From JBDTSW01 sp963782605 (GTDB lineage Bacteria > Actinomycetota > Thermoleophilia > Solirubrobacterales > 70-9), in assembly GCA_963782605.1 (NCBI GenBank), contig CAWAKK010000001.1, positions 408,211-472,210 of the forward strand: a stretch of DNA of 64,000 nt, given 5' to 3'. The first letter of the stretch is position 1. Each line of letters opens with the position of its first letter. Below the pieces are notes generated by a model, which was given only the letters and a program-made list of their open reading frames with translations, searched no databases and was not told the origin of the DNA. Of this stretch, positions 8,888-17,948 are shown piece after piece. The position numbers and the translations under genes were made by a program.

Positions 8888-9265
8888 ATGGGCCTCATGG
8901 ACCGGATGAAGGACGCCGCGAACCAGGCGACGGACGCCGCCAAGGCGGGCGGGCAGGCAATGAAGGACGGCATGTCCCCCGACACGGCGGCGACGGCGGC
9001 GAAGATGCAGAAGCTCTCCCAGAGCGGCGTCGAGCAGAAGGCGATCCTGCAGTCGATGACCCCCACTGGGGCGACGTCCGTTGGCGGTGGCATCGAGCAC
9101 CAACTCACAGTCGAGGTCCAGCCGGTCGGCGGAGCGCCCTACGTCTGCACCTTCAACCAGGACCTGATCCAGCAGTCGGTGGACGGCTTTCAGCAGAAGG
9201 TCGGCGAGGAGATCACCGTGAAGGTGGATCCCGACGACCCGCAGTCGATGGTCGCCTGGGGGTAG
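8888..9265 (+). CDS. Hypothetical protein, helical N-terminus and small beta domain
   Basis: 125 residues with a strong GAAGGAG site before ATG 8888. Residues 1-50 are an Ala/Lys/Met-rich amphipathic helix region (MGLMDRMKDAANQATD). A region of Met, Gln and Thr leads into a beta-rich end with TVEVQPVGGAPYVCTF and VKVDPDDPQSM. That tail resembles small bacterial domains found after membrane or oligomerisation segments, but I do not recognise a named family. It is probably cytoplasmic. It is convergent with the membrane-anchored gene at 9284. Confidence 0.7.
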   Translation: MGLMDRMKDAANQATDAAKAGGQAMKDGMSPDTAATAAKMQKLSQSGVEQKAILQSMTPTGATSVGGGIEHQLTVEVQPVGGAPYVCTFNQDLIQQSVDGFQQKVGEEITVKVDPDDPQSMVAWG

Positions 9266-9280
9266 CTCCCGCTCCACATC

Positions 9281-9315
9281 CGATCACCCGGAGCCGCCCT
9301 CTACCGCGGTGATCG
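9281..9315. terminator. Inverted repeat between convergent genes
   Basis: CGATCACC and GGTGATCG form a perfect 8-bp stem around a 19-base loop, spanning the 18-base gap between the stops at 9265 and 9284 and the end of the second gene. The position fits a shared transcription end, but no T-run follows on either strand. Confidence 0.3.
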
Positions 9316-9793
9316 TCCCATCCTGGGCGAGCTCGGCGTTGTAGTCGCCCAACGCCTGGCTTTGGAGCTCGGCGAGACGACTTCGATCGGCGCTGGCACT
9401 GAGCGGCACCCAGCTGCCGCCGATGTTGATCTCGGCGGCAGCGATGGGCTCCGGGTCCAGTTGCGAGCCGGCGAAGATCACCACGCAGCGCCCGCGCTCC
9501 AGCGGCTGCGGGCTGATGGTGCTGGCGCCCTCGCTCGCGTAGGCCACCTGTACGCGGAAGTAGTCGTGGCCGGCCGAGGAGTTGTGTATGCCCGTGCCGA
9601 GGGCGTCCTCGCTGCTGTTCCAGCGGGTGAGGCACTCGTTCGGAGCGGATGCGAACTCGCGCTCCTCACCGCCGCTTCCGAGCAGCACGACGACGATGAG
9701 GATCACGAGGGCGACCAGCGCCCCGGCCGCGACTAGCAGGCGGGCACGAACGTGGTCGCTCTCGGCGCGCGGCTCCGGCATGGAGGCTGGCAT
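9284..9793 (-). CDS. Membrane-anchored extracytoplasmic hypothetical protein
   Basis: 169 residues: a short charged cytoplasmic N-terminus (about 1-16), one strong transmembrane helix (about 18-40, LLVAAGALVALVILIVVVLL), then an exported domain. The domain has two Cys (NECLTRW and RGRCVVIF), probably a disulfide, and a beta-rich stretch (YFRVQVAYASEG, CVVIFAGSQLDPEPIAAAEI). The pattern is that of a small Ig-like or binding domain tethered to the outer membrane face. No family was recognised. Start ATG 9793; a second Met five codons in is also possible. Confidence 0.7.
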   Translation of the reverse strand: MPASMPEPRAESDHVRARLLVAAGALVALVILIVVVLLGSGGEEREFASAPNECLTRWNSSEDALGTGIHNSSAGHDYFRVQVAYASEGASTISPQPLERGRCVVIFAGSQLDPEPIAAAEINIGGSWVPLSASADRSRLAELQSQALGDYNAELAQDGTITAVEGGSG

Positions 9794-9826
9794 TCTCGCG
9801 CGAGTCGGGCTGGGAGAATGTCGAGT

Positions 9827-9900
9827 GGGCGGTTAGCTCAGTTGGTAGAGCGCTCGCTTTACACGCGAGAGGTTCGCCGGTTCGAGCCCGGCACCGCCCA
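9827..9900 (+). tRNA. tRNA-Val (anticodon TAC)
   Basis: Acceptor GGGCGGT pairs fully with ACCGCCC. The D arm reads GCTCAGTTGGTAGAGC, the anticodon stem CTCGC/GCGAG surrounds TTTACAC (anticodon TAC), and the T arm is GCCGG-TTCGAGC-CCGGC. The discriminator is A. No CCA is encoded (CTG follows). Confidence 0.95.
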
Positions 9901-9926
9901 CTGGACGTGGCGCGCCGCCCTCCCAT

Positions 9927-11111
9927 TTAGTCCTTGGCCACGCCGAGGCGCAACGCGAGCGGCCTCGCCGTGAGTCCGTAGATGACCACGGTCGTCGCGA
10001 TCACTAGGAATGTGGTGGGCACGAGTAGCTCGGCGTCGGGGATCCCGGCTGCCTTCAGGTCCGCCTCGAACGCGGACACGGTCGCCGCTGCCACGATTCC
10101 TCGGGGCATCATCCACGCGATCAGCGCTCGCTCGGCGCGGGTCGTTTTTGTGCGGACGGTGCAAAGCGCGACGCTCAGCGGACGCACCACCAAAATCAGG
10201 AGCGCTACGAAGGCGAGGCCCCCCACGCCAAGGTCGAGCACGTGTTGAGGGTCGACCCTCGCCGAGAGGACCACGAAGAGGACTCCAAGGAGTAGGCCCA
10301 CGAGGATCTCGCTGAAGGCCGGCGCTCGGTCGAGTACATCGCGCTGGCGATGGGCCAGGACTACTCCCATGACGATGGCGGTCACCAGCCCGGCGTCCTC
10401 TCGAAGCTCACTGGCGACGGCAACGGAGAAGAGGACAATCCCGAGAGTGGCGGTCGCCTCCAGCGCGGCCTCGAAGCGACGCTGGCGCAGGACGAGCGTC
10501 AGCAGCAAGGCGCCCACGATGCCCGTCGCGGCTCCCACCCCGATCGTGCCGGCGAACGCCACAAGATCGAAGGTGCCATCGCCGCTAACCACCGCGTGGA
10601 AAGCGAGCACGGCGAGGATCGCGCCGATGGGGTCGATCAGGATCCCCTCCCAGCGCAACACGGCATCGGGCTTGCCCGTAGGCCGCACGAAGTCGAGCAG
10701 AGGGATGACGACGGTGGGGCCCGACAGAGTGAGCACTGCGCCGAGCACGATGGCGATGCGGTGATCCAATCCGAGCAGCAGCGCCGCCCCAGCCCCGGCC
10801 AGCCCCCAGGTGATGGCGACTCCCAGCGTGGTCAGACGGAAGACGACCTGCCCGACGCCGGCCTCGAGCTGGCGGCGGTGCAACGAGATCGCGCCGTCGA
10901 AGAGGATTGCCCCGACCGCCAGGGCCACGATCGGGTCGAGCAGGTCGCCGAGGAGCTCGTCGGGGTCGATGGCGTCGGTGACGTAGGGGCCGAGAATGAC
11001 GCCGACGATCAGCAGCGGGACGATCGCGGGGATACCCATTCGGACAGCCAGCAGCTGCGCGCCGACGGCGGCGGCGAGGATGATCGCGAGCTCGAGGGTG
11101 GGGTCGGTCAC
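9927..11111 (-). CDS. CPA1-family cation/proton antiporter (NhaP-like)
   Basis: 394 residues with about 12 hydrophobic helices and only short loops, the usual size of the CPA1 core without a C-terminal regulatory domain. Recognisable points are the N-terminal VPLLIVGVILGPY, the AVGAILFDGAISL helix, LTLSGPTVVIPLL, the ion-site motif LIDPIGA, and WMMPRGIVAAATVSA with the conserved Arg. It exchanges Na+ or K+ for H+ across the cytoplasmic membrane. The ATG overlaps the TGA of the upstream catalase-like gene (ATGA), so the two are translationally coupled. That pairing hints at a role under oxidative or alkaline stress. Confidence 0.9.
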   Translation of the reverse strand: MTDPTLELAIILAAAVGAQLLAVRMGIPAIVPLLIVGVILGPYVTDAIDPDELLGDLLDPIVALAVGAILFDGAISLHRRQLEAGVGQVVFRLTTLGVAITWGLAGAGAALLLGLDHRIAIVLGAVLTLSGPTVVIPLLDFVRPTGKPDAVLRWEGILIDPIGAILAVLAFHAVVSGDGTFDLVAFAGTIGVGAATGIVGALLLTLVLRQRRFEAALEATATLGIVLFSVAVASELREDAGLVTAIVMGVVLAHRQRDVLDRAPAFSEILVGLLLGVLFVVLSARVDPQHVLDLGVGGLAFVALLILVVRPLSVALCTVRTKTTRAERALIAWMMPRGIVAAATVSAFEADLKAAGIPDAELLVPTTFLVIATTVVIYGLTARPLALRLGVAKD

Positions 11112-12076
11112 CTGGCACTCGGGGAGCGGTCCCAGCGGGCGTATGCGGACACCGAGTAGGCCTTCGGCCTGGCCATGAGGATGGGGTCGTCGGAGGGGCG
11201 GATGCCGTCGGGGAGGCGGGTGGGATCGAAGACCTCGATGTGGCCGTTGCGCTCGGGGTCGTCGACCATGCCGGTGATCTCGAGGCGCCCGGCCGGGACC
11301 GTTTCACGGTCCTCGGGCCAGAGCTCGGTGGGATCGGTGAGCGAGTCGTTCTCGCCATGGAGCTGGAGGAGGAGCTCCATCGCCGCCGGGCCAGAGGCGA
11401 GGCGCTGCTCGAGCTCGAAGCGGAGGTAGTGGCGACCGTGGGTCCTTGCCTCCTCGTCGGGAATGCGCTCCTCCCCGGCGACGGGGCGCCAGCGCCAGCG
11501 AACCCACGTCTGGGTTCCGTCGGCGGCGCTGAGCTCGAAGGCGTGGGGGCTGTGGTAGGGGACCGTCACGTAGCTGGCGGGCGGCTCGGCGCCCAGCGTT
11601 GCCTGGATCGAGGCGGCAGCCTCCGGATGGCGGCCGAGGTACTCGCCCAGTGCCGCCATGTCGGGCTGGCCGGTCTCGGGGTCGGGCTTTCGCAGTCGCA
11701 GCAACTCGAGAAAGTCCTCGACCGTGCGGGCGACGAAGGTTGGTGAGCCCACGGCGATCATGTCCCACTCCTGTCCCCCGCCGGGTGGACGCAGCTTCAC
11801 CGCCATGCCACCGCCGTTGCGCTCGCCGTCGTGTGCGTCGGGCTTGCCGCTGGCGTGCGAGAAGCGCACGAGGGCGGGGACGGGCTCCCCCGCCAGGTGC
11901 GGGACGCCGCAGAGCGCGGCGGCCTCGGGGGTGCCGATGAACGCGCCCTCTGCCCAGACTCCCTTGGCGTGGATGGCGCGAGCTCCCGGGTGACGACCGT
12001 AGATCTCGGCCGCGGCTGCGATCAGCTCCTCGTGGATGGTCTCGCCGCGGGGAACTCCCTCTCCAGCCTCGACCAT
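11108..12076 (-). CDS. Catalase-related heme protein (small catalase/peroxidase type)
   Basis: 322 residues, the size of the minimal catalase-related family rather than full catalases. The distal motif RAIHAKGVWAEGAF is intact with His36. The proximal heme ligand is likely Tyr307 in ARPKAYSVS, with Arg303 four residues before it. The segment that normally reads WDxxGNN in catalases reads WDMIAVGSP here (104-112), so the distal Asn needed for efficient catalase chemistry is missing. Peroxidase activity, or heme binding in another role, is more likely. No signal peptide. Its stop overlaps the antiporter start (ATGA). Confidence 0.75.
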   Translation of the reverse strand: MVEAGEGVPRGETIHEELIAAAAEIYGRHPGARAIHAKGVWAEGAFIGTPEAAALCGVPHLAGEPVPALVRFSHASGKPDAHDGERNGGGMAVKLRPPGGGQEWDMIAVGSPTFVARTVEDFLELLRLRKPDPETGQPDMAALGEYLGRHPEAAASIQATLGAEPPASYVTVPYHSPHAFELSAADGTQTWVRWRWRPVAGEERIPDEEARTHGRHYLRFELEQRLASGPAAMELLLQLHGENDSLTDPTELWPEDRETVPAGRLEITGMVDDPERNGHIEVFDPTRLPDGIRPSDDPILMARPKAYSVSAYARWDRSPSAR

Positions 12077-12100
12077 GCGGGCAACCTATAGCTTGCGGTC

Positions 12101-12854
12101 GTGGATCTGAGGATCTCAGGACGGGTGGCGCTCGTCATGGCCGCGAGCAAGGGCATCGGCCGCGGGATCGCCGGAGCGCTGGCGGCGCGAGGGGGTGCGT
12201 GTCGCGATGGTGAGTCGTTCCGCCGAGCGCATCGAGGCGGCCGCCGCGGAGATCGAGGGCGAGACCGTGGCGCTCGTGGCCGACTCGGTGGATCTGGAGC
12301 GGATGGCTTCCTTGCCCGCGGAGGTCGAGGAGCTGCTTGGTCCCGTCGACATCCTGGTCGCGAACACGGGCGGGCCTCCTCCCGGTGGAGCGCTCGATAA
12401 CCCTCAGGAGGAATGGGAGCAGGCTTACCGCGAGCTCGTGCTCTCGCCCCGCGCCCTCGCGGATGCAGTGGTGCCGGGAATGCGCGAGCGGGAGTGGGGC
12501 CGGATCGTGAACGTGGCGTCGAGCTCGGTGCGCGAGCCCATTGCTCATCTCACCCTGTCCAACGCCCACCGGATGGCGACGGTGGGGTTTCTGAAGACGC
12601 TGGCGAGCGAGATCGCGGGCGATGGCATCACCGTCAACACCGTCGCGACGGGCCGGTTCGCCACCGACCGCCTGGCGTCGAACTGGGGGTCGTGGGAGGA
12701 GATGGAGCGAAGCGCCGCGGAGGGCGTGCCCGCGGGGAGGCTGGGTCAGCCGGAGGAGTACGGCGACCTGGTGGCGTTCCTGTGCTCCGAGCGGGCATCC
12801 TTTCTGACGGGCGCGGTGATCCCGCTCGACGGCGGGATGCTGCGATCGATCTGA
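12101..12854 (+). pseudogene. SDR oxidoreductase with a +1 frameshift
   Basis: Read in one frame from GTG 12101, the protein starts as a Rossmann fold (VALVMAASKGIGRGIAGALAARG) and then loses sense. From 12195 the next frame continues correctly with VRVAMVSRS, VDILVANTGGP, VNVASSS and the end GAVIPLDGGM. The break falls in the G5 run 12191-12195; one G fewer restores a full-length SDR of about 250 residues. The catalytic region reads SNAHRMA instead of the usual YxxxK, with His in the Tyr position. The GASKGIG variant and this substitution recall the divergent FabG-like SDRs of actinobacteria. I think the frameshift is a base-calling overcall, not decay. Confidence 0.75.
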
Positions 12855-12878
12855 CGCGGGCCGGAGAGCCCTCGCCTT

Positions 12879-12891
12879 GACAGCTTCTGTC
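12879..12891. promoter_or_regulatory. Short palindrome upstream of the ZIP gene
   Basis: GACAG-CTT-CTGTC lies 11 bases before the ATG of the ZIP transporter, flanked by TT and TAA. The arms are only 5 bp, but the position is that of a repressor operator. Which regulator would bind is unknown. Confidence 0.25.
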
Positions 12892-12902
12892 TAATCCTCG
12901 GC

Positions 12903-13625
12903 ATGGAGTGGATCGCCATACCACTGGGGGCCGTGGTGATGGCCGGCACGTTCGCGGGGGGATGGGTCGGTCTGCGCTTCGCGGACGCGCTGCCGACGGT
13001 GCTCGCGCTGAGCGGGGGGATCGTCGTCGCGGTCGCGATCATCGATGTCTTGCCCGAGTCGATCGAGCTGATGGGCGATCCCGACGAGGCGGCGCTTCTG
13101 ATCGCGGCGGGTTTCGTTGGGTTCTTCCTGCTGGAGCGGGTCCTCGTGCTGCATCACCGCGACGACCCCGAGCAGGCGCGCTCGCATCACCAGGTGGGGG
13201 TGGCGGGCGCCCTTGGGCTCTCGGTGCACTCGTTCATCGACGGCCTGGGAATCGGGCTCGCCTTCGGCGTGAACACGGAGACGGGTCTACTCGTCTTCCT
13301 GGCGGTGGTGGCACACGACTTCGCGGACGGGCTCAACACGGTGAGCTTCGTCTTGAGTCAGTCAGGGGATCGCAAGCAGGCGGTGCGGTGGCTGCGGATC
13401 GATGCGGTGGCCCCGGTGCTGGGGGCGGTGGTCGGCAGCGCGGTCTCGATCTCCGACATGGCGCTCGGCCAAATCCTGGCGCTCTACACGGGGTTCTTCC
13501 TCTACCTCGGGGGGACCGACCTGCTGCCCGAGGCACACCACCATCACGGTTCCTGGGCGCGGGTGGGGCTGACGGTGCTGGGGTTCTTGTTCGTGTTTGC
13601 GATCTCGCGGATCGCTCACGTGTGA
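12903..13625 (+). CDS. ZIP-family metal transporter
   Basis: 240 residues with eight hydrophobic segments. The two metal-site helices are clear: HSFIDGLGIGLAF and AHDFADGLNTVSF, corresponding to helices IV and V of ZIP proteins, with His and Asp ligands. A His-rich loop (HHRDDPEQARSHH) lies between helices III and IV, and HHHHG before the last helix; such loops are typical metal sensors or shuttles. It imports (or, in some relatives, releases) divalent metal such as Zn, Fe or Mn across the cytoplasmic membrane. Its end overlaps the convergent lgt gene by 10 bases. Confidence 0.88.
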   Translation: MEWIAIPLGAVVMAGTFAGGWVGLRFADALPTVLALSGGIVVAVAIIDVLPESIELMGDPDEAALLIAAGFVGFFLLERVLVLHHRDDPEQARSHHQVGVAGALGLSVHSFIDGLGIGLAFGVNTETGLLVFLAVVAHDFADGLNTVSFVLSQSGDRKQAVRWLRIDAVAPVLGAVVGSAVSISDMALGQILALYTGFFLYLGGTDLLPEAHHHHGSWARVGLTVLGFLFVFAISRIAHV

Positions 13626-14401
13626 GCGGGCGTTCCCGCCTCCGCGGGGGCATCGGCGTAGAGCTTGCCGTTGGCTCGGGCCCGCGCTATCCAGATGCCG
13701 CCGGCGAGCATCATGGCAACGCTCAGGACCTGGGCCTGGGTAAGGCCGAGCAGGACGTCGTCGTTGCGGCGGATGAACTCGACGAGAAAGCGCTCGATTC
13801 CGGCGCCAAGGAGGTAGAGGGCGAAGAGGATGCCTGGTTGGTAGCGGTCGCGCAGCCGCCAGAGGGCGTAGGCGAGCAGGCTCATCGCCGTGGCCTCGTA
13901 GATCGGGGTCGGGTGTACCGGGACGTCGGTGGGAACTGCTCCGTCGGGGTAAGCCATCGCCCATGGGCCGTCCCACGGCTGGCCGTAGTCGCCGTCGCCC
14001 GAGAGCTGGCAGCCGATGCGCCCGACCGCGTAGCCGAGAGCGAGGGGAACGGCGGCGAGGTCGAGGAGGCGAAGGTTGAGCATGCCGCGGTAGCGCGCCC
14101 ACAGCAACACGCCGATGGCGCCTCCGATCAGCCCGCCGTACCAGACGAGGCCGGCACCTGAGAAGAAGTTCCCCAGCAGGTCGTCCTTGACGTCGGAGTA
14201 GTTCTCGACGATGAAGTAGATGCGCGAGCCGAGGATCCCGCCGAAGGCCGCCGCGAACGCCATCTCGTAAGCCCAGTCGCCTGGCTTTCCCCACTCCTCA
14301 AGGCGCTTCCAGACCATGACGCCGGCGAAGACGAAGCCGGCCGCCAAGCACAGGCCGAAGGTCTGCAGGGTGAGGGGGCCGATGTCGATCTCGGGTTGCA
14401 T
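13616..14401 (-). CDS. lgt: Prolipoprotein diacylglyceryl transferase
   Basis: 261 residues, seven predicted membrane helices. Lgt moves diacylglyceryl from phosphatidylglycerol to the lipobox Cys of lipoproteins on the outer face of the membrane. Seen here: FGLCLAAGFVFA, GGILGSRIYF, WYGGLIGGAIGV, and the signature GYAVGRIGCQLSGDGDYG, where Cys-Gln-Leu-Ser replaces the N-F-x-N of the enterobacterial enzyme, as in many actinobacterial relatives. The downstream HPTPIYEA is also characteristic. Two sulfatases in this window carry lipobox-like signals and would be plausible substrates. tRNA-Glu lies just upstream on the same strand. Confidence 0.93.
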   Translation of the reverse strand: MQPEIDIGPLTLQTFGLCLAAGFVFAGVMVWKRLEEWGKPGDWAYEMAFAAAFGGILGSRIYFIVENYSDVKDDLLGNFFSGAGLVWYGGLIGGAIGVLLWARYRGMLNLRLLDLAAVPLALGYAVGRIGCQLSGDGDYGQPWDGPWAMAYPDGAVPTDVPVHPTPIYEATAMSLLAYALWRLRDRYQPGILFALYLLGAGIERFLVEFIRRNDDVLLGLTQAQVLSVAMMLAGGIWIARARANGKLYADAPAEAGTPAHT

Positions 14402-14407
14402 GGAGAG

Positions 14408-14480
14408 CAGCCCCGGGGGGAGTCGAACCCCACGCTTCCAGGTTGAAAACCTGGCGTGCTAACCGTTACACCACGGGGCC
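14408..14480 (-). tRNA. tRNA-Glu (anticodon TTC)
   Basis: Acceptor GGCCCCG pairs with CGGGGCT (a G-U at the end). The anticodon stem CCAGG/CCTGG encloses TTTTCAA (anticodon TTC), the T loop is TTCGACT, and the discriminator is G. CCA is not encoded (CTC follows). It lies 6 bases upstream of the lgt start on the same strand. Confidence 0.93.
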
Positions 14481-14550
14481 GGGGGCGCAGAGTCTAGGCA
14501 CCGTTGCGTGCCGCTCCCCTGGCCGAAAACCACGGCCAATGGCGGTTTCT

Positions 14551-14565
14551 GGACGCCATGCGTCC
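14551..14565 (-). terminator. Small hairpin downstream of argF
   Basis: GGACGC and GCGTCC pair perfectly around a 3-base loop in the 114-base gap between argF and tRNA-Glu. On the minus strand it lies 30 bases after the argF stop. The stem is short and no T-run follows, so the terminator reading is weak. Confidence 0.25.
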
Positions 14566-14594
14566 GGAAGTCGCCAGGCCGGGCAATTTGCCGG

Positions 14595-15485
<891 letters not shown>

Positions 15486-15558
15486 ACCAAGCGCGGCACT
15501 CTACGCGCCGGGGTGAGATAGTGAGAGCACCAGCAGGCACCTAGCGAAGGAGAGCTCA

Positions 15559-16224
15559 ATGGCGCAGGCGAAGAGCGGATCGAAGGCCAGCAAGTCGACG
15601 CCGAGAGGCGGCGGCGCCAAGACCGCGTCCAAGCCCGGCGGTTCGAGGGGCACGGCGAAGAAGGCGACCGCCTCATCCAGCTCCGGCAGCAGTGCCGCGT
15701 CCGAGCGCACCGACAAGAGCGTGCAGGCCTATCGCGACGCGCTGGAACGCAGCCTCACCCTCTCCCGCGAGCGCGTGCAAGAGGTCTTCGACGATGCCGT
15801 TCGGCGGGGGCGGATGACCCGCGACGACGCCAACGAGATCGTCTCGAGCCTGGTGACCCGCGGTCGCAAAGCGAGTGACGACCTGAGCCGCGACCTCGAG
15901 AAGCTGCTCGACCAGGCACGCAAGGAGGTGACGACGCGCGGGGAGGAAGCTCGAAAGCGCGCCACCTCTGCCGCCGGACGCGTGAGCCGGACCGCCCGGG
16001 ACACCGCCGAAGGGCCGCTCGCCCAAGTCGACCGCCTCGCACGGCGCGCCGGCGTGCCCACGCCGGGCGGCCCGATCTCCGGCTACGACCAGCTCACAGC
16101 AGTCCAGGTCAAATCGCGGCTCGGCGATCTCTCGAAGGCCGACCTGCGCAAGGTCCGCACCCAAGAGCGGCGCGGCAAGGCCCGCAAGAGCATCCTCGAC
16201 GACATCGAAAAGCGCCTGGCATAG
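15559..16224 (+). CDS. Lys/Ser/Ala-rich tailed helical protein
   Basis: 221 residues after a good AAGGAGAG site. Residues 1-50 are low-complexity Lys, Ser, Ala and Gly (histone-H1-like). Residues 52-150 are a long amphipathic coiled coil (phasin-like, ERVQEVFDDAVRRGRMTRDDANEIV). A short C-terminal domain carries LTAVQVKSRLGDLSKADLRKVRTQE followed by RRGKARKSIL. That last pattern is common in actinobacterial proteins of unknown role. The basic tail suggests binding to DNA, RNA or a polyanion. I would not call it a phasin without other evidence. Confidence 0.65.
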   Translation: MAQAKSGSKASKSTPRGGGAKTASKPGGSRGTAKKATASSSSGSSAASERTDKSVQAYRDALERSLTLSRERVQEVFDDAVRRGRMTRDDANEIVSSLVTRGRKASDDLSRDLEKLLDQARKEVTTRGEEARKRATSAAGRVSRTARDTAEGPLAQVDRLARRAGVPTPGGPISGYDQLTAVQVKSRLGDLSKADLRKVRTQERRGKARKSILDDIEKRLA

Positions 16225-16232
16225 GCCCGCAT

Positions 16233-16433
16233 CTGACGCCCTCGGAATTCAGCTGGCGCGCCACCAAGGACGGCCGCGTTCGGATTGCCCGGGAAGGCCG
16301 CGTGGTCACGACCCTTGCCGGCGCGCGTGCGTCGAAGTTCCTGAGCCGGGTCGAGGTGGCCGACAACCCAGGCGCCCAGGACCTGATGGCCCGGGCCACA
16401 GGCAACTACAAGCGCGGGAACGAGCGCCGCTAG
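16233..16433 (+). CDS. Small basic protein with a CTG start
   Basis: A 66-residue frame directly after the helical protein. It reads TPSEFSWRATKDG, then REGRVVTTLAGARAS, KFLSRVE and the end MARATGNYKRGNERR. The final ATGNxKRGNER block is one I know from short conserved actinobacterial proteins of unknown function. No ATG, GTG or TTG is available at the right place. CTG 16233 gives the start expected for the family (M-TPSE), so the coding call depends on a rare start codon. Its stop overlaps the stop of the convergent peptidase by 3 bases. Confidence 0.6.
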   Translation: MTPSEFSWRATKDGRVRIAREGRVVTTLAGARASKFLSRVEVADNPGAQDLMARATGNYKRGNERR

Positions 16434-17926
16434 CCGCTGAGCTCCTCGGCCAGTGCGCCGAAGTCAAGGCTCTCGCCGAGCTCCGCCTGGAGCAGCTCGT
16501 GGGCATCGAGGCTCTGGCCGTTCGCCCACAGCCCCAGGAGCCACTCTCCCGCCTCCCCCGACTTAAACCATCGCTCGCCGAAGCGCTCCCGCAGCGCCCG
16601 CCGCCAGTGCGTCTCGAGTGCCCACGCCCGCAGATAGCACGCCACATAGAAGCCCTCGTCGACGTCGGAGACCCACGTGACACGCGGCCACGGGATCCTT
16701 GTCGCGTCGCCCAGCAGCTCCGCGTAGCGCCCCGGCATCGCGGAGAGCTCCGCAGCGTCCGCGTGCAGCTCGAGCTCGTAGGAGAGCTTCGCCGCGTGGC
16801 GGCGCACCAGCATGAGCCGCGACGCGCGCGCGTGATCCACAGCGCCAGCCGCTTCTGGGGCCGCCACGCCGAGGCGATCGGCGAGCCATGTCGGGTCCTC
16901 GGTCAGATGCTCGAGCAGGAATGCAAATGACTCCGTGACCGAGTTGTCGCCGAGGTGGCGGAACTCGAACGGGAGGCTGGCACGCGTGTTGCCGTAGTGC
17001 TCGGTGTGCCCGGCCTCGTGAAAGAGCGCCGCGAAGTCGTCGCGACCTCCGACCGGCGCGATTACGAGATACACCTCGTCGGGAACGCGGACTGGCGAGC
17101 AGAACGCCCGCGGCGACTTCGTTGGGCGCGGCTCGGTGTCGAGGTGAACGTTGTCCTGAGCCGAAAGCTCCACGCCGAGCCCCTCCAGCGTCGCCCCGAG
17201 CGACGGCACCAACTCGGCTGCCGGAAAGTGCTCATCAAGCTCCGGCGCGCGGTAGAACCGGGGCACGTCCGAACGACGGAGCTCGCCGAGCCGTGGCAGG
17301 CCAGCCGCCTCGAGACGCGGGTCGACCACGCCGGCGTAATCGTCCTCGGTCGCCTCCAAGAAAGCGGCTGTCTGCGCGGCCAACCCCGCGAGGTCGAGGC
17401 CGCGCACGTCGCCGTACGCATCGGCGTAGCCCTTCCACCCGAGCTCACGGCACAGCTCGTGCGAGCGCTCAAGCGCTGAGACGAAGAGCGGGTTGAGCGC
17501 CTCTGCGAGGACAGCGTCGCGGGCAGCCTCCAGCTCGGCTCGCCGCCCGGCGTCCTCAGCGTTCGCCTGTTCGAGCTGCACCCGGCGATAGCCGACCGGG
17601 CCGGACTCGGTCTCGACCTCAAGCGAGGCCTCGAGTCTCGCGGCCTCCTCAGCCTCGACGCGGGTCGCCTGCCCGAGGCAACCGTCGAGAGCGAAGGCGA
17701 GGAGGTAGCGCAAGCGCCTCGCCTGCCCGCTGCCCGCTGGCGCGGCGCCGAACGCATCGCGGATCTCGCTCACCACGTGCGCCTCGAACAGATCCCCGTG
17801 CCGCTCGTAGATCGGCTCGATCTCGAGCTCCTCCTTATGGCCCGCGAGGTGCAGGTAGTACTCGCGATCGATCGCGCCGATGAAGGCCTCGGCGTCGGCT
17901 CGGTAGGCATCGAGGTCAAGCGGCAT
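16430..17926 (-). CDS. M3-like zinc oligopeptidase
   Basis: 498 residues from ATG 17926; an in-frame ATG at 17950 would overlap the divergent methyltransferase start. It is nearly all alpha-helical, with the zinc site FHEAGHTEHY (HExxH) and a downstream Glu in NSVTESFAF as third ligand, the arrangement of thimet oligopeptidase/PepF (M3) enzymes. Late WVSDVDEGFYVACYLRAW carries the conserved Tyr region of the family. It lacks a signal peptide, so it probably trims peptides in the cytoplasm. It is shorter than typical PepF (about 600), and the N-terminal part is divergent. Confidence 0.8.
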   Translation of the reverse strand: MPLDLDAYRADAEAFIGAIDREYYLHLAGHKEELEIEPIYERHGDLFEAHVVSEIRDAFGAAPAGSGQARRLRYLLAFALDGCLGQATRVEAEEAARLEASLEVETESGPVGYRRVQLEQANAEDAGRRAELEAARDAVLAEALNPLFVSALERSHELCRELGWKGYADAYGDVRGLDLAGLAAQTAAFLEATEDDYAGVVDPRLEAAGLPRLGELRRSDVPRFYRAPELDEHFPAAELVPSLGATLEGLGVELSAQDNVHLDTEPRPTKSPRAFCSPVRVPDEVYLVIAPVGGRDDFAALFHEAGHTEHYGNTRASLPFEFRHLGDNSVTESFAFLLEHLTEDPTWLADRLGVAAPEAAGAVDHARASRLMLVRRHAAKLSYELELHADAAELSAMPGRYAELLGDATRIPWPRVTWVSDVDEGFYVACYLRAWALETHWRRALRERFGERWFKSGEAGEWLLGLWANGQSLDAHELLQAELGESLDFGALAEELSG

Positions 17927-17948
17927 CGCGATCGTCAATCTATTGGGC

